The position numbers were made by a program, and so were the translations under genes. Below the pieces are notes generated by a model that made no database searches, was not told the origin of the DNA, and saw only the letters and a program-made list of their open reading frames with translations. Of a DNA stretch of 64,000 bases, positions 21,772 through 32,357 are shown in pieces; position 1 is the first letter of the stretch; each line of letters starts with the position of its first letter. This DNA is from Deinococcus malanensis (GTDB lineage Bacteria; Deinococcota; Deinococci; Deinococcales; Deinococcaceae), in assembly GCF_014647655.1 (NCBI RefSeq), contig NZ_BMPP01000002.1:300770-364769 (forward strand), read 5' to 3'.

Positions 21772-22392
21772 TCAGTAGAATTTGGTGACGCGGTCGATGC
21801 TGTGGCGGTGGTGCGGAAAGCCTTCCTCGGCGCGCTTCCCGATGGGCAGCAGACCGGCAAACTGCACGTGCTCGGGGAGGCCCAGGATTTCCTTGACCTT
21901 GTCGGGCTGGAAGCCCAGCATCGGCACGGTGTCGTAGCCGAGGCTGCGCGCGGCGATCATCAGAAAGCTGAAGGCAATATTGGCCTGAGTCAGGCCCCAC
22001 TGGCCGCGCTGTGCGACGTCCAGGCTGCCGAAGGCGCCGTCGAAGGTGGCGCGCTGGCCGGTGCGGCCCTGCTCACCCATGCCGGGGTGGGCGGTCTCTT
22101 CGACCGTCTGCAGGGTGTCTTCCATGTCGCTGTAGACCACGATCACGGCCGGAGCGTTGGTGACCTGGGCCTGACCATAGGCCGCTTCACGCAGCTGCTC
22201 CTTGACGGCGGGGTCCTGGACCACGGCAAAGCGCCAGGTCTGGGCGTTCCAGGCGCTGGGAGCGAGGCTGGCCAGGCGCAGCACTTCACGCAGGTCGTTC
22301 TGGTCGATGGGCTCCTGCACGAATTTGCGGATGCTGCGGCGGGTTTCGATAGCCTGAACAGCGGTCAGGGGCTGGGTGGCGGTAGCAGTCAT
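21772..22392 (-). CDS. nitroreductase-family FMN oxidoreductase
   Basis: The 206-residue flavoprotein has the FMN-binding opening [10 protein letters not shown] (about 15-24), the family core [16 protein letters not shown] (about 44-59), and the C-terminal [20 protein letters not shown] with [11 protein letters not shown], typical of NfnB/YodC-like enzymes that reduce nitro compounds or quinones with NAD(P)H. The ATG at 22392 was chosen because a full promoter (TTGACT, 18 bp, TATGTT) ends 6 nt before it. It is divergent from an HxlR regulator that probably controls it. Confidence 0.9.
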   Translation of the reverse strand: MTATATQPLTAVQAIETRRSIRKFVQEPIDQNDLREVLRLASLAPSAWNAQTWRFAVVQDPAVKEQLREAAYGQAQVTNAPAVIVVYSDMEDTLQTVEETAHPGMGEQGRTGQRATFDGAFGSLDVAQRGQWGLTQANIAFSFLMIAARSLGYDTVPMLGFQPDKVKEILGLPEHVQFAGLLPIGKRAEEGFPHHRHSIDRVTKFY

Positions 22393-22474
22393 GGGTGTAA
22401 CATAAGGCAAAGTAGTTTGAAAAGTCAAGCGGTGTAATGACTGCAGCAATTTGATTCTGTTTTGGGTGTACAGT
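22393..22474. promoter_or_regulatory. divergent promoter region of nitroreductase and HxlR regulator
   Basis: On the minus strand -35 TTGACT (22423-22428), 18 bp and -10 TATGTT (22399-22404) point to a leaderless start 6 nt later at 22392. On the plus strand TACAGT (22469-22474) lies 6 nt before an ATG at 22481. GGTGTA occurs three times in direct orientation (22394, 22431, 22465), touching both start regions; these are candidate HxlR sites. Confidence 0.6.
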
Positions 22475-22825
<351 letters not shown>

Positions 22826-22874
22826 ACCTCGCGGCACCCACATGAGCCGGAGTGAATAAAAGCGCAATACGCAT

Positions 22875-22902
22875 AAGGCCAGCCGGTCACTAGGCTGGCC
22901 TT
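22875..22902 (+). promoter_or_regulatory. perfect hairpin touching the next start codon
   Basis: AAGGCCAGCC and GGCTGGCCTT form a perfect 10-bp inverted repeat with an 8-nt loop. The last base lies directly before the ATG at 22903. No separate Shine-Dalgarno is present. It could end the HxlR transcript or block translation of the next gene. Confidence 0.6.
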
Positions 22903-23478
22903 ATGAGCGTAAAAGACAACTTCACGGCAGACGAGTGGTTCAAGGTCATGACCGGTCCCGGCCGGGCCGGAGCCGCCGTGGTAGCTGCGAGCCCCAGTGG
23001 ACTTACCGGGCTGCTGGCCGAAGCGCAGGCCATCGCCGGCAGCGTGCGCGAGCACGTCAGCCGTGCAGGCCGCACCCCCCTGATGGAAGCCATGGCAGCG
23101 GACCTGATGGGCTCCCCAGCCGAGACGCAGTCCCTGCAACAGCAGGAAAAGGCCCGCAACATGGAAGAAGCTGTCGCTCAGAGCATTGAAGGGGTGCGGC
23201 AGGCGATCTGGCTGGTCAGCAGCAAAACCAGCCAGGAGGACGCCGCCGCGTACCGTCAGATGCTGATCGAGGTTGTGGAGCGCACTGCCGGGGCCGCCAA
23301 GGAAGGCGGCTTCCTGGGCATAGGCGGCGAACAGGTCAACGACCGAGAACGTGCCGTGGTCGAGGAGCTGCGGCAGGTGATCGGCGGCGCCGCAAGCCAG
23401 GGCGCCAGCAGCACAGTGGTTGTGACTCACGAAACACCGCCCACTCCGGGTCCTGACGGCAGCGGCAACAGCAATTGA
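22903..23478 (+). CDS. conserved hypothetical helical protein
   Basis: No named family was recognised in this 191-residue, mostly helical, soluble protein. It begins with FTADEWFKVMTGPGRAGAA and has a Gly-rich turn followed by an acidic helix (AAKEGGFLGIGGEQVNDRER, about 135-154). It ends in a Ser/Thr/Pro/Gly tail. No signal peptide, membrane segment or catalytic motif stands out. The start codon directly follows a perfect hairpin, so translation is probably regulated. Confidence 0.75.
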   Translation: MSVKDNFTADEWFKVMTGPGRAGAAVVAASPSGLTGLLAEAQAIAGSVREHVSRAGRTPLMEAMAADLMGSPAETQSLQQQEKARNMEEAVAQSIEGVRQAIWLVSSKTSQEDAAAYRQMLIEVVERTAGAAKEGGFLGIGGEQVNDRERAVVEELRQVIGGAASQGASSTVVVTHETPPTPGPDGSGNSN

Positions 23479-23548
23479 AGCTGCGCCGTGCGCGAGGTCA
23501 CGAATGTCACACTGAGCTGGTCGCCACCGAACGGAAGAGAGGCAGCGC

Positions 23549-23956
23549 TTGAGAAGTGAGGCACCTGTAGTTCAGTTCCTGAATGTTCCGGAATTGGGGC
23601 AGACCCCGGGGTACTCGCATCTCGCCCAGGTCCAGGGCGGAAGCACGCTATAGCTGTCGGGGCAGATCGCGGTGGACGCCCAGGGGCGCACCGTCGGCGA
23701 AGGCGATTTCACTGCGTAGACTCGGCAGGTCTTCGCAAATCTGCGACAGGCTCTGGCCGCCGTGGACCTGACGTTCGATGCAGTGGTGAAACTGACCTTC
23801 TTCCTGACAGACTTCCACCATCTGGCCGAGATGCGGGCCGTGCACGAGGAGTTCGTGAATACTGCCTCACCACCGGCCAGCAGGGCGGTGCAGGTGGCGG
23901 CACTGGAGCACCCCGAACTGCTGATTGAAGTGGAGGCCATCGCTGCCGGGCCGTAA
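23549..23956 (+). pseudogene. RidA-family gene with two in-frame TAG codons
   Basis: One reading frame from a TTG at 23549 (GGAAGAGAGG upstream) gives a full-length RidA/YjgF protein of about 135 codons: VPELGQTPGYSHLAQVQGG, then LSGQIAVDAQGRTVGEGDF, TRQVFANLRQALAAVDLTF and VVKLTFFLTDFHHLAEMR. TAG interrupts it at 23651-23653, where a Tyr codon is usual before LSGQ, and at 23717-23719, in the place of a Gln before TRQVF. RidA hydrolyses reactive enamines. The second half remains open from a GTG at 23762 but lacks the first strands. Two single-base changes would restore the gene. Confidence 0.75.
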
Positions 23957-24015
23957 CATCGCCGTCACGGCGTGACTTGTGCACGGGTCTGGCCTCCGGG
24001 TCCCCAGCTCACCTG

Positions 24016-24021
24016 TATGCT
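24016..24021 (+). promoter_or_regulatory. -10 element TATGCT of purH-folD leader
   Basis: TATGCT lies 10 nt before the ZTP aptamer, placing the transcript start near 24028. Confidence 0.5.
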
Positions 24022-24030
24022 GAGCCATGA

Positions 24031-24110
24031 GCGGGGGGCAACTGGCGCTGATCGTGGGACAACCACGGGGGAGTCACCCGAACTTCAAAATGGATCGCGC
24101 GCCTGGGTCG
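24031..24110 (+). ncRNA. ZTP riboswitch (pfl motif)
   Basis: The conserved parts of the pfl/ZTP aptamer are present in order: GGGGGGCAACTGGCG, the hairpin CGTGGGACAACCACG, GGGGAGTCACCC, and after a variable linker the second conserved domain GCGCCTGGG (24099-24107). It precedes purH and folD, the known targets of this riboswitch, which turns genes on when ZMP/ZTP builds up during folate shortage. Confidence 0.85.
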
Positions 24111-24116
24111 GAACTT

Positions 24117-24136
24117 CGCCTGCACATGCAGGCGCG
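24117..24136 (+). promoter_or_regulatory. switching hairpin of the ZTP riboswitch
   Basis: CGCCTGCA and TGCAGGCG form a perfect 8-bp stem with a 2-nt loop (24117-24134). The overlapping CAGGCGCG (24129-24136) can instead pair with CGCGCCTG (24098-24105) inside the aptamer core. The two helices exclude each other. No clear T-tract follows. Confidence 0.5.
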
Positions 24137-24195
24137 TTCCGGTCTGTGGTCTGCCGGGACCCGCACCTCAGGCCAGCACAGCGGAGGATACGAGC

Positions 24196-25725
24196 ATGAC
24201 AAAACGGGCATTGATCTCGGTAAGTGACAAGACAGGCGTGGTGGAGTTCGCGCGCAGCCTGACGGCGCGCGGCTGGGAGATCCTGAGCACCGGGGGAACC
24301 TTCCACGCGTTGCAGGAGGCGGGTGTCAGCGTGACCCAGGTCAGCGACGTCACGGGCTTTCCGGAAATGCTCGACGGCCGGGTCAAGACACTGCACCCAG
24401 CGGTTCACGGCGGCATCCTGGCCCGGCGCGAGCCGCAGCACCTCTCGCAGCTGGAGGCGCAGGGGTTCGGCACCATTGATCTGGTCTGCGTCAACCTTTA
24501 CCCCTTCCGCGAAACGGTGGCGCGCGGCGCGCCGGACCCGGAGGTGATCGAGAACATCGACATCGGCGGCCCGGCCATGATCCGCTCCGCGGCCAAGAAC
24601 CACAGCGGCGTGCTGGTGCTGGTGGATCCAGCCGACTACCCGGTGGCCCTCCAGGACGAGGTGCCGGACAGCGACCGTCGCCGGCTCGCCGCCAAGGCCT
24701 ACCGCCACACCAGCGAGTACGACGCGGCCATCACCGCCTACCTCGACGGCAGTGCCAATGAGCTGCCGACCCGGCTGCCGGAGCAGCTCAGCCTGGACCT
24801 CAGCCGCGTGGCGCAGGTCCGGTACGGTGAGAATCCACATCAGCCCGGTGCCATCTACCGCTGGGGGCAGGCGCGGGGCCCGGTGATCGACGCGCAGGTG
24901 GTGGCCGGCAAGCCGATGAGCTTCAACAATTACGCCGACGCGGACGCCGCCTGGAGCCTGTGTCAGGAACTCGCCGGCCGGGAGGACGGCGCAGTGTGCG
25001 TGGCGGTCAAGCATGCCAACCCCTGCGGCGTGGCGGTCGCCGACGACGTGCGTAGCGCCTGGGAACGTGCCCGTGACGCCGACACCCTGAGTGTGTTTGG
25101 CGGGGTCGTGGCGGTTAGCCGTCCCGTGGACTTTCAGGCCGCCCAGGCCATGCGCGGCACCTTCCTGGAGGTGCTGATCGCGCCGGAAGTCACCCCCGAC
25201 GCCGTGGAATGGTTTGCCGAGAAGAAGCCGGACCTGCGCGTGCTGGTGGCCGCCGCCGGGAACCTCAGCGTGCTGGACGTGCGGCCCCTGACAGGCGGCT
25301 TTGCGGTGCAGGAGCGCGATACCCGTCCCTGGGACGACCTGTGCCCGGAGGTGGTCACAGCGCGCCAGCCCACCGATCAGGAGTGGGCTGACCTGCGTTT
25401 CGCCTGGGCCACCGTCAAGCACGCGCGCAGCAACGCGGTGGTGCTGGCAAAAGGCGGCGTCACTGTCGGCCTGGGAGCCGGAGCGGTCAGCCGGATCTGG
25501 GCCGCAGAACGTGCGGTGGCGAATGCGGGCGAGAAGGCCCAGGGCGCCGTGCTGGCCAGTGAAGCCTTCTTTCCTTTCGATGATGTTGTGCGGCTGGCCG
25601 CGCAGGCCGGCGTGACGGCCATCTTGCAGCCTGGAGGCGCCAAACGCGATCCGGAAGTGATTGCTGCGGCCAACGACCTGGGTGTGAGCATGGTCTTTAC
25701 CGGTTCGCGCCACTTCCGGCATTAG
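24196..25725 (+). CDS. purH: bifunctional AICAR formyltransferase / IMP cyclohydrolase
   Basis: The 509-residue enzyme does the last two steps of IMP synthesis, using 10-formyl-tetrahydrofolate. The N-terminal MGS-like cyclohydrolase domain (about 1-190) opens with ALISVSDKTGVVEFARSL and has ILSTGGT and VSDVTGFPEMLDGRVKTLHP. The C-terminal formyltransferase domain carries VRYGENPHQPGA and the catalytic lysine-histidine motif KHANPCG (about residue 271). GGAGG sits 8 nt before the ATG. A ZTP riboswitch precedes it and folD follows, so substrate and cofactor supply are co-regulated. Confidence 0.96.
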   Translation: MTKRALISVSDKTGVVEFARSLTARGWEILSTGGTFHALQEAGVSVTQVSDVTGFPEMLDGRVKTLHPAVHGGILARREPQHLSQLEAQGFGTIDLVCVNLYPFRETVARGAPDPEVIENIDIGGPAMIRSAAKNHSGVLVLVDPADYPVALQDEVPDSDRRRLAAKAYRHTSEYDAAITAYLDGSANELPTRLPEQLSLDLSRVAQVRYGENPHQPGAIYRWGQARGPVIDAQVVAGKPMSFNNYADADAAWSLCQELAGREDGAVCVAVKHANPCGVAVADDVRSAWERARDADTLSVFGGVVAVSRPVDFQAAQAMRGTFLEVLIAPEVTPDAVEWFAEKKPDLRVLVAAAGNLSVLDVRPLTGGFAVQERDTRPWDDLCPEVVTARQPTDQEWADLRFAWATVKHARSNAVVLAKGGVTVGLGAGAVSRIWAAERAVANAGEKAQGAVLASEAFFPFDDVVRLAAQAGVTAILQPGGAKRDPEVIAAANDLGVSMVFTGSRHFRH

Positions 25726-25734
25726 GGAGCGGCC

Positions 25735-26622
25735 GTGACTGAGCCTTCCCCTTCCCTGCCGGCCCTCTCCCTGTCCGGTAAACCCCTGGCCAACCGGGTC
25801 ACCCAGGAGGTCCGGGCCGCCCTGTCCGGCTGGGCCACGCAGGCGCCCGGTTTCCAACCCCAGCTTGTCAGCGTACTGGCTTCCAGCGATCCAGCCTCGC
25901 TGGTCTATGTGCACAGCAAGGCCCGGCAGGCCCGCAAGCTCGGCGTGGACCTGCAGGTGCGCGATCTGGGCGCACACGCCACCCAGGATGAGCTGCACGG
26001 GGTCCTGCGTGAGCTGTCGTCAGACCCAGGGGTCCACGGCATCATGCTGGAACTGCCTCTGGCCGGTGGCCTGGATGCCGACGCCGCGCTGCTCCACGTG
26101 GCGCACCGCAAGGATGTGGAAGGGCTGACCCCAGCCAACCTTGCCCTGATTGCGGCGGGCCGCGAGGCCGAGGCGATCCTGCCGCCGACCCCCCGCAGCG
26201 TGCGCTTCCTGCTGCGCGAAGTTCTGGGTGACGACCTGCGCGGCCAGCGCATCGCGGTAGTCGGCCCGGGGCGTACCGTGGGCCGCCCGCTGGCCTTCAT
26301 GCTGAACAACCGCGGTGTGACCGTGACCATGTGCAACGAACACACCCGTGGCCTGGAAGCCGTCCTGGCACCCATGGACGCCGTGGTCGTGGCGGTCGGT
26401 CATCCGGGGCTGCTGCGCGCAGAGCACGTCCAGCCGCATCAGGTAATCATCGACGCGGGCATCAACGTGCAGGGCAAGCAGGTGGTCGGGGACGCCGAAG
26501 CCGGACTGCCGGTGCGGGCCCAGACTCCCGTCCCGGGCGGCGTCGGCCCGCTGACGAGCGCCCTGATGTACCAGAATCTGGTGCGCGCCGTGAAGCTTCA
26601 GCGGGGCGAGAACGTCGACTGA
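25735..26622 (+). CDS. folD: methylenetetrahydrofolate dehydrogenase / cyclohydrolase
   Basis: The 295-residue enzyme makes 10-formyl-tetrahydrofolate, the cofactor used by PurH. Family motifs are [16 protein letters not shown] with the catalytic lysine (about 60-75), [11 protein letters not shown] (about 128-138), the NADP-binding [13 protein letters not shown] (usual form GRSxxVGxP, here with one residue fewer), and [18 protein letters not shown] at the end. The usual QLPLP substrate motif reads ELPLAGG, a variation worth noting. GTG start 9 nt after purH; same riboswitch transcript. Confidence 0.93.
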   Translation: MTEPSPSLPALSLSGKPLANRVTQEVRAALSGWATQAPGFQPQLVSVLASSDPASLVYVHSKARQARKLGVDLQVRDLGAHATQDELHGVLRELSSDPGVHGIMLELPLAGGLDADAALLHVAHRKDVEGLTPANLALIAAGREAEAILPPTPRSVRFLLREVLGDDLRGQRIAVVGPGRTVGRPLAFMLNNRGVTVTMCNEHTRGLEAVLAPMDAVVVAVGHPGLLRAEHVQPHQVIIDAGINVQGKQVVGDAEAGLPVRAQTPVPGGVGPLTSALMYQNLVRAVKLQRGENVD

Positions 26623-26942
26623 TTTCGGGCAGAACTCCGGGCTGTCTCAGTCGGACAGGGTATCTTGATAGATCCTTTCAAGCCTCAGGTCCAGAAGCCA
26701 TAGTTCTTTCGATTGCGCTGAGATCTTCGTCTGTGGGGTCGGGTCAGCCCGCAACGATCCTGTGCGGCGTTACCTGGTCTGAGCAGATCCTCGGTGGTTT
26801 CCGGCATCATCCCAGGGAGCCGCGGGGAGTTGTGATGACCGTGCTGACCCGGCAAAGGAAGCTTGTCCGGGGTCCAGGCACGTCCTGACAAATGACACCA
26901 CGGCGTGAAATGACATAGTGTCCGGAGAATTCACGCCCGTGC
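26623..26942. other. intergenic stretch without recognisable gene
   Basis: About 320 bp separate folD from the glycosyltransferase gene. No coding frame with family resemblance is seen. Near the right end CACGGCGTGAA (26899-26909) and TTCACGCCCGTG (26930-26941) can pair with one bulge around a 20-nt loop, just before the glycosyltransferase start. No T-tract follows folD. Confidence 0.5.
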
Positions 26943-26960
26943 GTGACGACAGGAGACCCC

Positions 26961-28271
26961 TTGAGAAAATTCCTGACCCTGCTTGATGTCATCGGCCTGG
27001 CTTCGTTTGGCCTGTATGCCGCGCAGCAACTGGCCAGTGCCGTCATTCCGCCCCGCCAGCTGCCTACTGCCAGGGCCGACCAGGGCGCCAGCCTGACCTT
27101 TCTGGTCCCGGCCCTGAACGAGGAGCAGGTCATCGAACCGACCCTCCGGAACCTGCGTGAAATGGCTCCGGAGGCGCGCGTGGTCGTGATCGACGACGCC
27201 AGTGACGACCAGACCCCACAGATTGTGCAGCGTGTGGCCGGGGACGACCCTGGCGTGCAGCTGCTGCGGCGCGAGTTTCCGGATGCCCGGCAGAACAAGG
27301 GCAAGGCCATGACTTGGGCCGTGGCCCAGCTGCTCCAGGGACCGCTGCAGGGACGAGACCTTAGTCAGGAAGTTCTCATCGGCATCGACGCCGACGGCAG
27401 GATTGGTCCGGATTTCGCGCCGCAGGTGCGTGGGGCCTTTCTGGACCCGCAGGTCATGGCCGCCCAGGCCTGGATGCGCTACCGGCAGACCACAATCCCG
27501 CTGCCGGGCTCGCGGGGCTTTATTGCGCGCATTCTGCTGGTGCAGCAGGATCTCGAAAACTTCATCCTGGGCCATTACCAGCGGGTCCGTCACTGGGCCG
27601 GCACGGCGTCATTGACAGGCAATGGCCAGTGCATGCGCGCCAGTTACGTGGCCCATCAGCTTGGCCGTGGGGTGCTTCCCTGGCCCGATGTGCTGCTTGA
27701 AGACTTTGGCAGCGCGCTGGAGATCCGGCTGGACAACCCAGGGCACCGTATCGCCATGCTCACCGCCCATGTGGGGCAGCAGGGCATGATCGATGCCGTG
27801 CCGTTCATGCGTCAGCGGGCCCGCTGGATCCAGGGCACCATGGAATGCCTGCCCTACCTGCCGCGTCTCGTGCGCAGCGGCACGCACCCAGTCACCCTGA
27901 TCGATTTCACCTATCTGATCCTGGGACCCTGGCTGAACGCGGCGCTGCTGCTCAGCATGGGCACGCAGCCGCTGCGCAGGGTGCTGAAGGTCCAGGGACT
28001 GTCCACGCCCGGCTGGGTAGGCCTGGTCTTCACGGTCCTGCCGCTGGGCTTCCAGCTGAACTGGGCCGTCCGTTACCGCCGTGAGCAGCAGCTGCCATGG
28101 ACCTCGGTCGCGTACATCATGGGCACGCTGCCTATTTTCAGTGCAATCACGCTATGGTCCCTGCCGCTGGCCTTCTACCGCCACTTTACGGGCCGGAATA
28201 CCTGGTACAAGAGCGTGCGCCACGCTGAGCCGCTCGCAGCAGGCCCCGGCACGCTGACTGCCAGCGACTGA
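26961..28271 (+). CDS. membrane glycosyltransferase family 2
   Basis: This 436-residue processive-type glycosyltransferase has a GT-A domain with FLVPALNEEQVIEPTLRNL (N-terminal nucleotide-binding part, about 44-62), VVVIDDASDDQTPQIV, the metal site IGIDADGRIGPDF (about 141-153), and the acceptor motif QRARW (about 284-288). About four hydrophobic segments, one at the N-terminus and three after residue 300, anchor it. It probably builds an exported polysaccharide or glycolipid. The TTG at 26961 was chosen for its AGGAG 5 nt upstream; a GTG at 26943 is in frame. Its stop codon lies at the edge of an inverted-repeat element. Confidence 0.85.
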   Translation: MRKFLTLLDVIGLASFGLYAAQQLASAVIPPRQLPTARADQGASLTFLVPALNEEQVIEPTLRNLREMAPEARVVVIDDASDDQTPQIVQRVAGDDPGVQLLRREFPDARQNKGKAMTWAVAQLLQGPLQGRDLSQEVLIGIDADGRIGPDFAPQVRGAFLDPQVMAAQAWMRYRQTTIPLPGSRGFIARILLVQQDLENFILGHYQRVRHWAGTASLTGNGQCMRASYVAHQLGRGVLPWPDVLLEDFGSALEIRLDNPGHRIAMLTAHVGQQGMIDAVPFMRQRARWIQGTMECLPYLPRLVRSGTHPVTLIDFTYLILGPWLNAALLLSMGTQPLRRVLKVQGLSTPGWVGLVFTVLPLGFQLNWAVRYRREQQLPWTSVAYIMGTLPIFSAITLWSLPLAFYRHFTGRNTWYKSVRHAEPLAAGPGTLTASD

Positions 28272-28405
28272 TACGGATTCCGTCTGTTTCATTGATAAAC
28301 CGGAAGAGCGCCGGTTTGTCAATTCCACGCCCGGAACCCGTTTTTCTCCCACTCGCCTTGCTCGGGTTGAATGGTTCTTGCAAACGACTCAATCGGAGTC
28401 CGTAT
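28271..28405. repeat. 135-bp inverted-repeat (MITE-like) element
   Basis: The ends ATACGGATTCCG (28271-28282) and CGGAGTCCGTAT (28394-28405) are inverted copies with one mismatch. Inside is a perfect stem AAACCGG/CCGGTTT (about 28297-28317). The left end includes the last base of the glycosyltransferase stop codon. It has no coding capacity and resembles the small noncoding repeats of deinococci. Further copies in the genome are expected but cannot be checked here. Confidence 0.6.
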
Positions 28406-28487
28406 GACCGGGCCCTGAGACTCCCCACCCGACTTCAGGCCGTGGCCCAAGCAGCCCGGCCTTTGCCTTGCTCGGTTGCCAGACGGG

Positions 28488-30874
<2,387 letters not shown>

Positions 30875-30900
30875 TCACAGAAAATGGGACGGGATCTGTG

Positions 30901-30945
30901 GGGGCGCTAACAGGCAGCGCCCCTCTCGGTACTGAGAAGGGGCGC
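30901..30945 (-). promoter_or_regulatory. mutually exclusive hairpins in metYX leader
   Basis: On the minus strand GCGCCCC... pairs with ...GGGGCGC (30945 to 30917, 11 bp with one bulge). The same 3' arm AGGGGCGCT can instead pair with AGCGCCCC (30923 to 30901, 8 bp). The two stems share 30916-30923 and cannot coexist. They lie between the SAM aptamer and the metY ribosome site. Confidence 0.6.
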
Positions 30946-30999
30946 GTTTCATCCGCGTGACCTTCCCTCTTGCTCCCACGCGCAGGCATCATCGTTAAC

Positions 31000-31092
31000 G
31001 TGCGGTGGGCTGGCTGGGGCACCGTGACGCGATGAGGTCCGGTTGCCGCGCCGTCGACGAGCCAGGTCTCTCGGGCGCTCTGAAGTGGGTTG
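31000..31092 (-). ncRNA. SAM riboswitch (SAM-I type variant)
   Basis: Read on the minus strand the leader shows AGAGCGCCCGAGAGACCTGG, CTCG, TCGAC, GGCGCGGCAACC and, after the P4 region, CGGTGCCCCAGCC. P2 pairs (GCGCC with GGCGC, CGAG with CTCG) are consistent, and AGAG, GCAACC and GGTGCC are the conserved SAM-I core. It lies in front of metY-metX. A flanking GCTCCCGCG (31097-31105) can pair with CGTGGGAGC (30972-30980), closing the aptamer. Confidence 0.75.
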
Positions 31093-31177
31093 CTCCACGC
31101 GGGAGCTATCCAACAAACTACCGCCCCGGGGCAAGGGCGGTCAAGGCAAACGTCCGGACAGGTGGCTCAGCGCGGGG

Positions 31178-31564
31178 TCATCCAGTGGCGGCGCACTGGG
31201 GGCAGCGGCCATACAGCGTGACCTCATGGGCCTCCACCACGAAGCCTCCGGGGTAGACGCTGCCGGCCGGCAGGCTCAGCGGGCAGCTGTGCAGCGTAAA
31301 GACCCGGTGGCAGCTGGTGCACGAAAAATGATGGTGGTGACCCCGCCCACTGGGCTCATACAGCGTCTCGCCGTCCAGGGCCACCGGGTGGATGCGCCGC
31401 TGCTCGGTCAGCAGCTTCAGGGTGCGGTACACCGTGGCGATGCCCAGCCCGGGCAGGTCGGTCTGGGCGCGGCGCAGCACCTCCCCCACCGTCAGCGGGC
31501 CTTCCGCGCCGTCCAGCACGCGGGAGATCACGTCGCGTTGGCGGGTGCTGCGGGTCGCGGTCAT
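31178..31564 (-). CDS. Fur-family metal-responsive regulator
   Basis: The 128-residue protein has the Fur winged helix: [20 protein letters not shown], then [17 protein letters not shown] (recognition helix, about 42-58). The metal-binding C-terminal half has [16 protein letters not shown] and, at the end, CPQC. The two CxxC pairs form a structural zinc site, and the histidine run contributes regulatory metal ligands. Which metal (Fe, Zn, Mn or peroxide sensing) cannot be told. ATG 31564 fits the family start and lies 7 nt after a TATGCT hexamer. Confidence 0.88.
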   Translation of the reverse strand: MTATRSTRQRDVISRVLDGAEGPLTVGEVLRRAQTDLPGLGIATVYRTLKLLTEQRRIHPVALDGETLYEPSGRGHHHHFSCTSCHRVFTLHSCPLSLPAGSVYPGGFVVEAHEVTLYGRCPQCAATG

Positions 31565-31571
31565 GCCGGGC

Positions 31572-31577
31572 AGCATA
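31572..31577 (-). promoter_or_regulatory. -10 element TATGCT, leaderless start of fur-like gene
   Basis: TATGCT on the minus strand lies 7 nt before the ATG at 31564. The A/T-rich sequence just upstream (31578-31600) would suit a Fur-type operator but shows no clean palindrome. Confidence 0.55.
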
Positions 31578-31604
31578 GCAAATTTTGAGAACGCCAAATC
31601 AAAA

Positions 31605-31629
31605 GCAGCCCACCTGTGCGGTAGGCTGC
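31605..31629 (-). terminator. terminator after the 31644 gene
   Basis: On the minus strand GCAGCC/GGCTGC with a 13-nt loop is followed by TTTTGATTT. Confidence 0.65.
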
Positions 31630-31643
31630 CAGGAGCAGACAAT

Positions 31644-32357
31644 TCAGCGGGCGTTGGGGTTGGAGCGCTCCTCGGGGGCAATCGGGGTGCCCACCGCCTT
31701 GGCCTCGACGTGGCTTTCCGGCATTGGCACCACACCGGGATGTTTCAGGAACGAGGCCGCCGGGCTGGTATCGGAACCGGCAGCCGCGCTGCTCGTGGTG
31801 CTGGTGGCCGTGCTGCTAAGTGTGGCTGCTCCGGCACTAGAGGGCGTGACCCTGACCGGCATGCCAGGAGTGGTAACAGTTGGCACGGTGCTGGTTTTCG
31901 TCACGGCCTTGGGATGGGCCGCGCCAGGCTGGCCGGCCTTATGAAGCATCGAATCCGACAGCTGTTCAAGTTTGGGGGTCAGGACCTTCTGGGTCAGGGT
32001 GCGGATCGCCAGGGTGCCCAGTGTAGCCACCAGGGCGCCGCCCACGCTCTGGCCACTCTGTTTTTTCTGGGCCTTGACCAGCGCTTTCTGGTGCTTGACG
32101 GGGCTACCCGCATGCACATAGATCTTCTTGCTGCGCCGCAGGCTGCGGCCCATCACCATGCCGATCACCGCGCCGACGGCCGAGGCACCGCCCAGCATCT
32201 TGAGCGGCTCTTTCTGCAACTGGGCCTGCAGGCTGGCTTCACGGGCCAGGGCGTCCACGCTGGCGCGCAGGCGTGCACGCGCGGCCTCACGCTCGGTCAT
32301 GGGCTGGGGCACCGGCGTGTAAGGCATGGGCTGCGCGGGTTTAGGCTGGTCGGCCAT
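31644..32357 (-). CDS. uncharacterised protein coupled to holin-like gene
   Basis: No family was recognised with certainty in this 237-residue protein. The N-terminus is Pro/Gln rich, followed by a basic helix ([20 protein letters not shown], about 20-39). Two short hydrophobic stretches come next ([16 protein letters not shown], about 55-70, and [12 protein letters not shown], about 106-117) with a very basic loop between. The last 90 residues are Ser/Thr/Ala rich and look disordered. Its ATG overlaps the stop of the upstream holin-like gene (TGATG at 32355-32359), so the two proteins are probably made in fixed ratio as membrane partners. Confidence 0.65.
   Translation of the reverse strand: MADQPKPAQPMPYTPVPQPMTEREAARARLRASVDALAREASLQAQLQKEPLKMLGGASAVGAVIGMVMGRSLRRSKKIYVHAGSPVKHQKALVKAQKKQSGQSVGGALVATLGTLAIRTLTQKVLTPKLEQLSDSMLHKAGQPGAAHPKAVTKTSTVPTVTTPGMPVRVTPSSAGAATLSSTATSTTSSAAAGSDTSPAASFLKHPGVVPMPESHVEAKAVGTPIAPEERSNPNAR

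Noticed and set aside
24085..25998. Open frame of 637 codons on the minus strand over purH and folD
   Set aside because: The plus strand encodes complete PurH and FolD; the antisense translation has no recognisable motif.
31000..31092. T-box or SAM-II/SAH element before metY
   Set aside because: The AGAG, GCAACC and GGTGCC core with paired P2 fits SAM-I better; no T-box sequence or SAH core is present.
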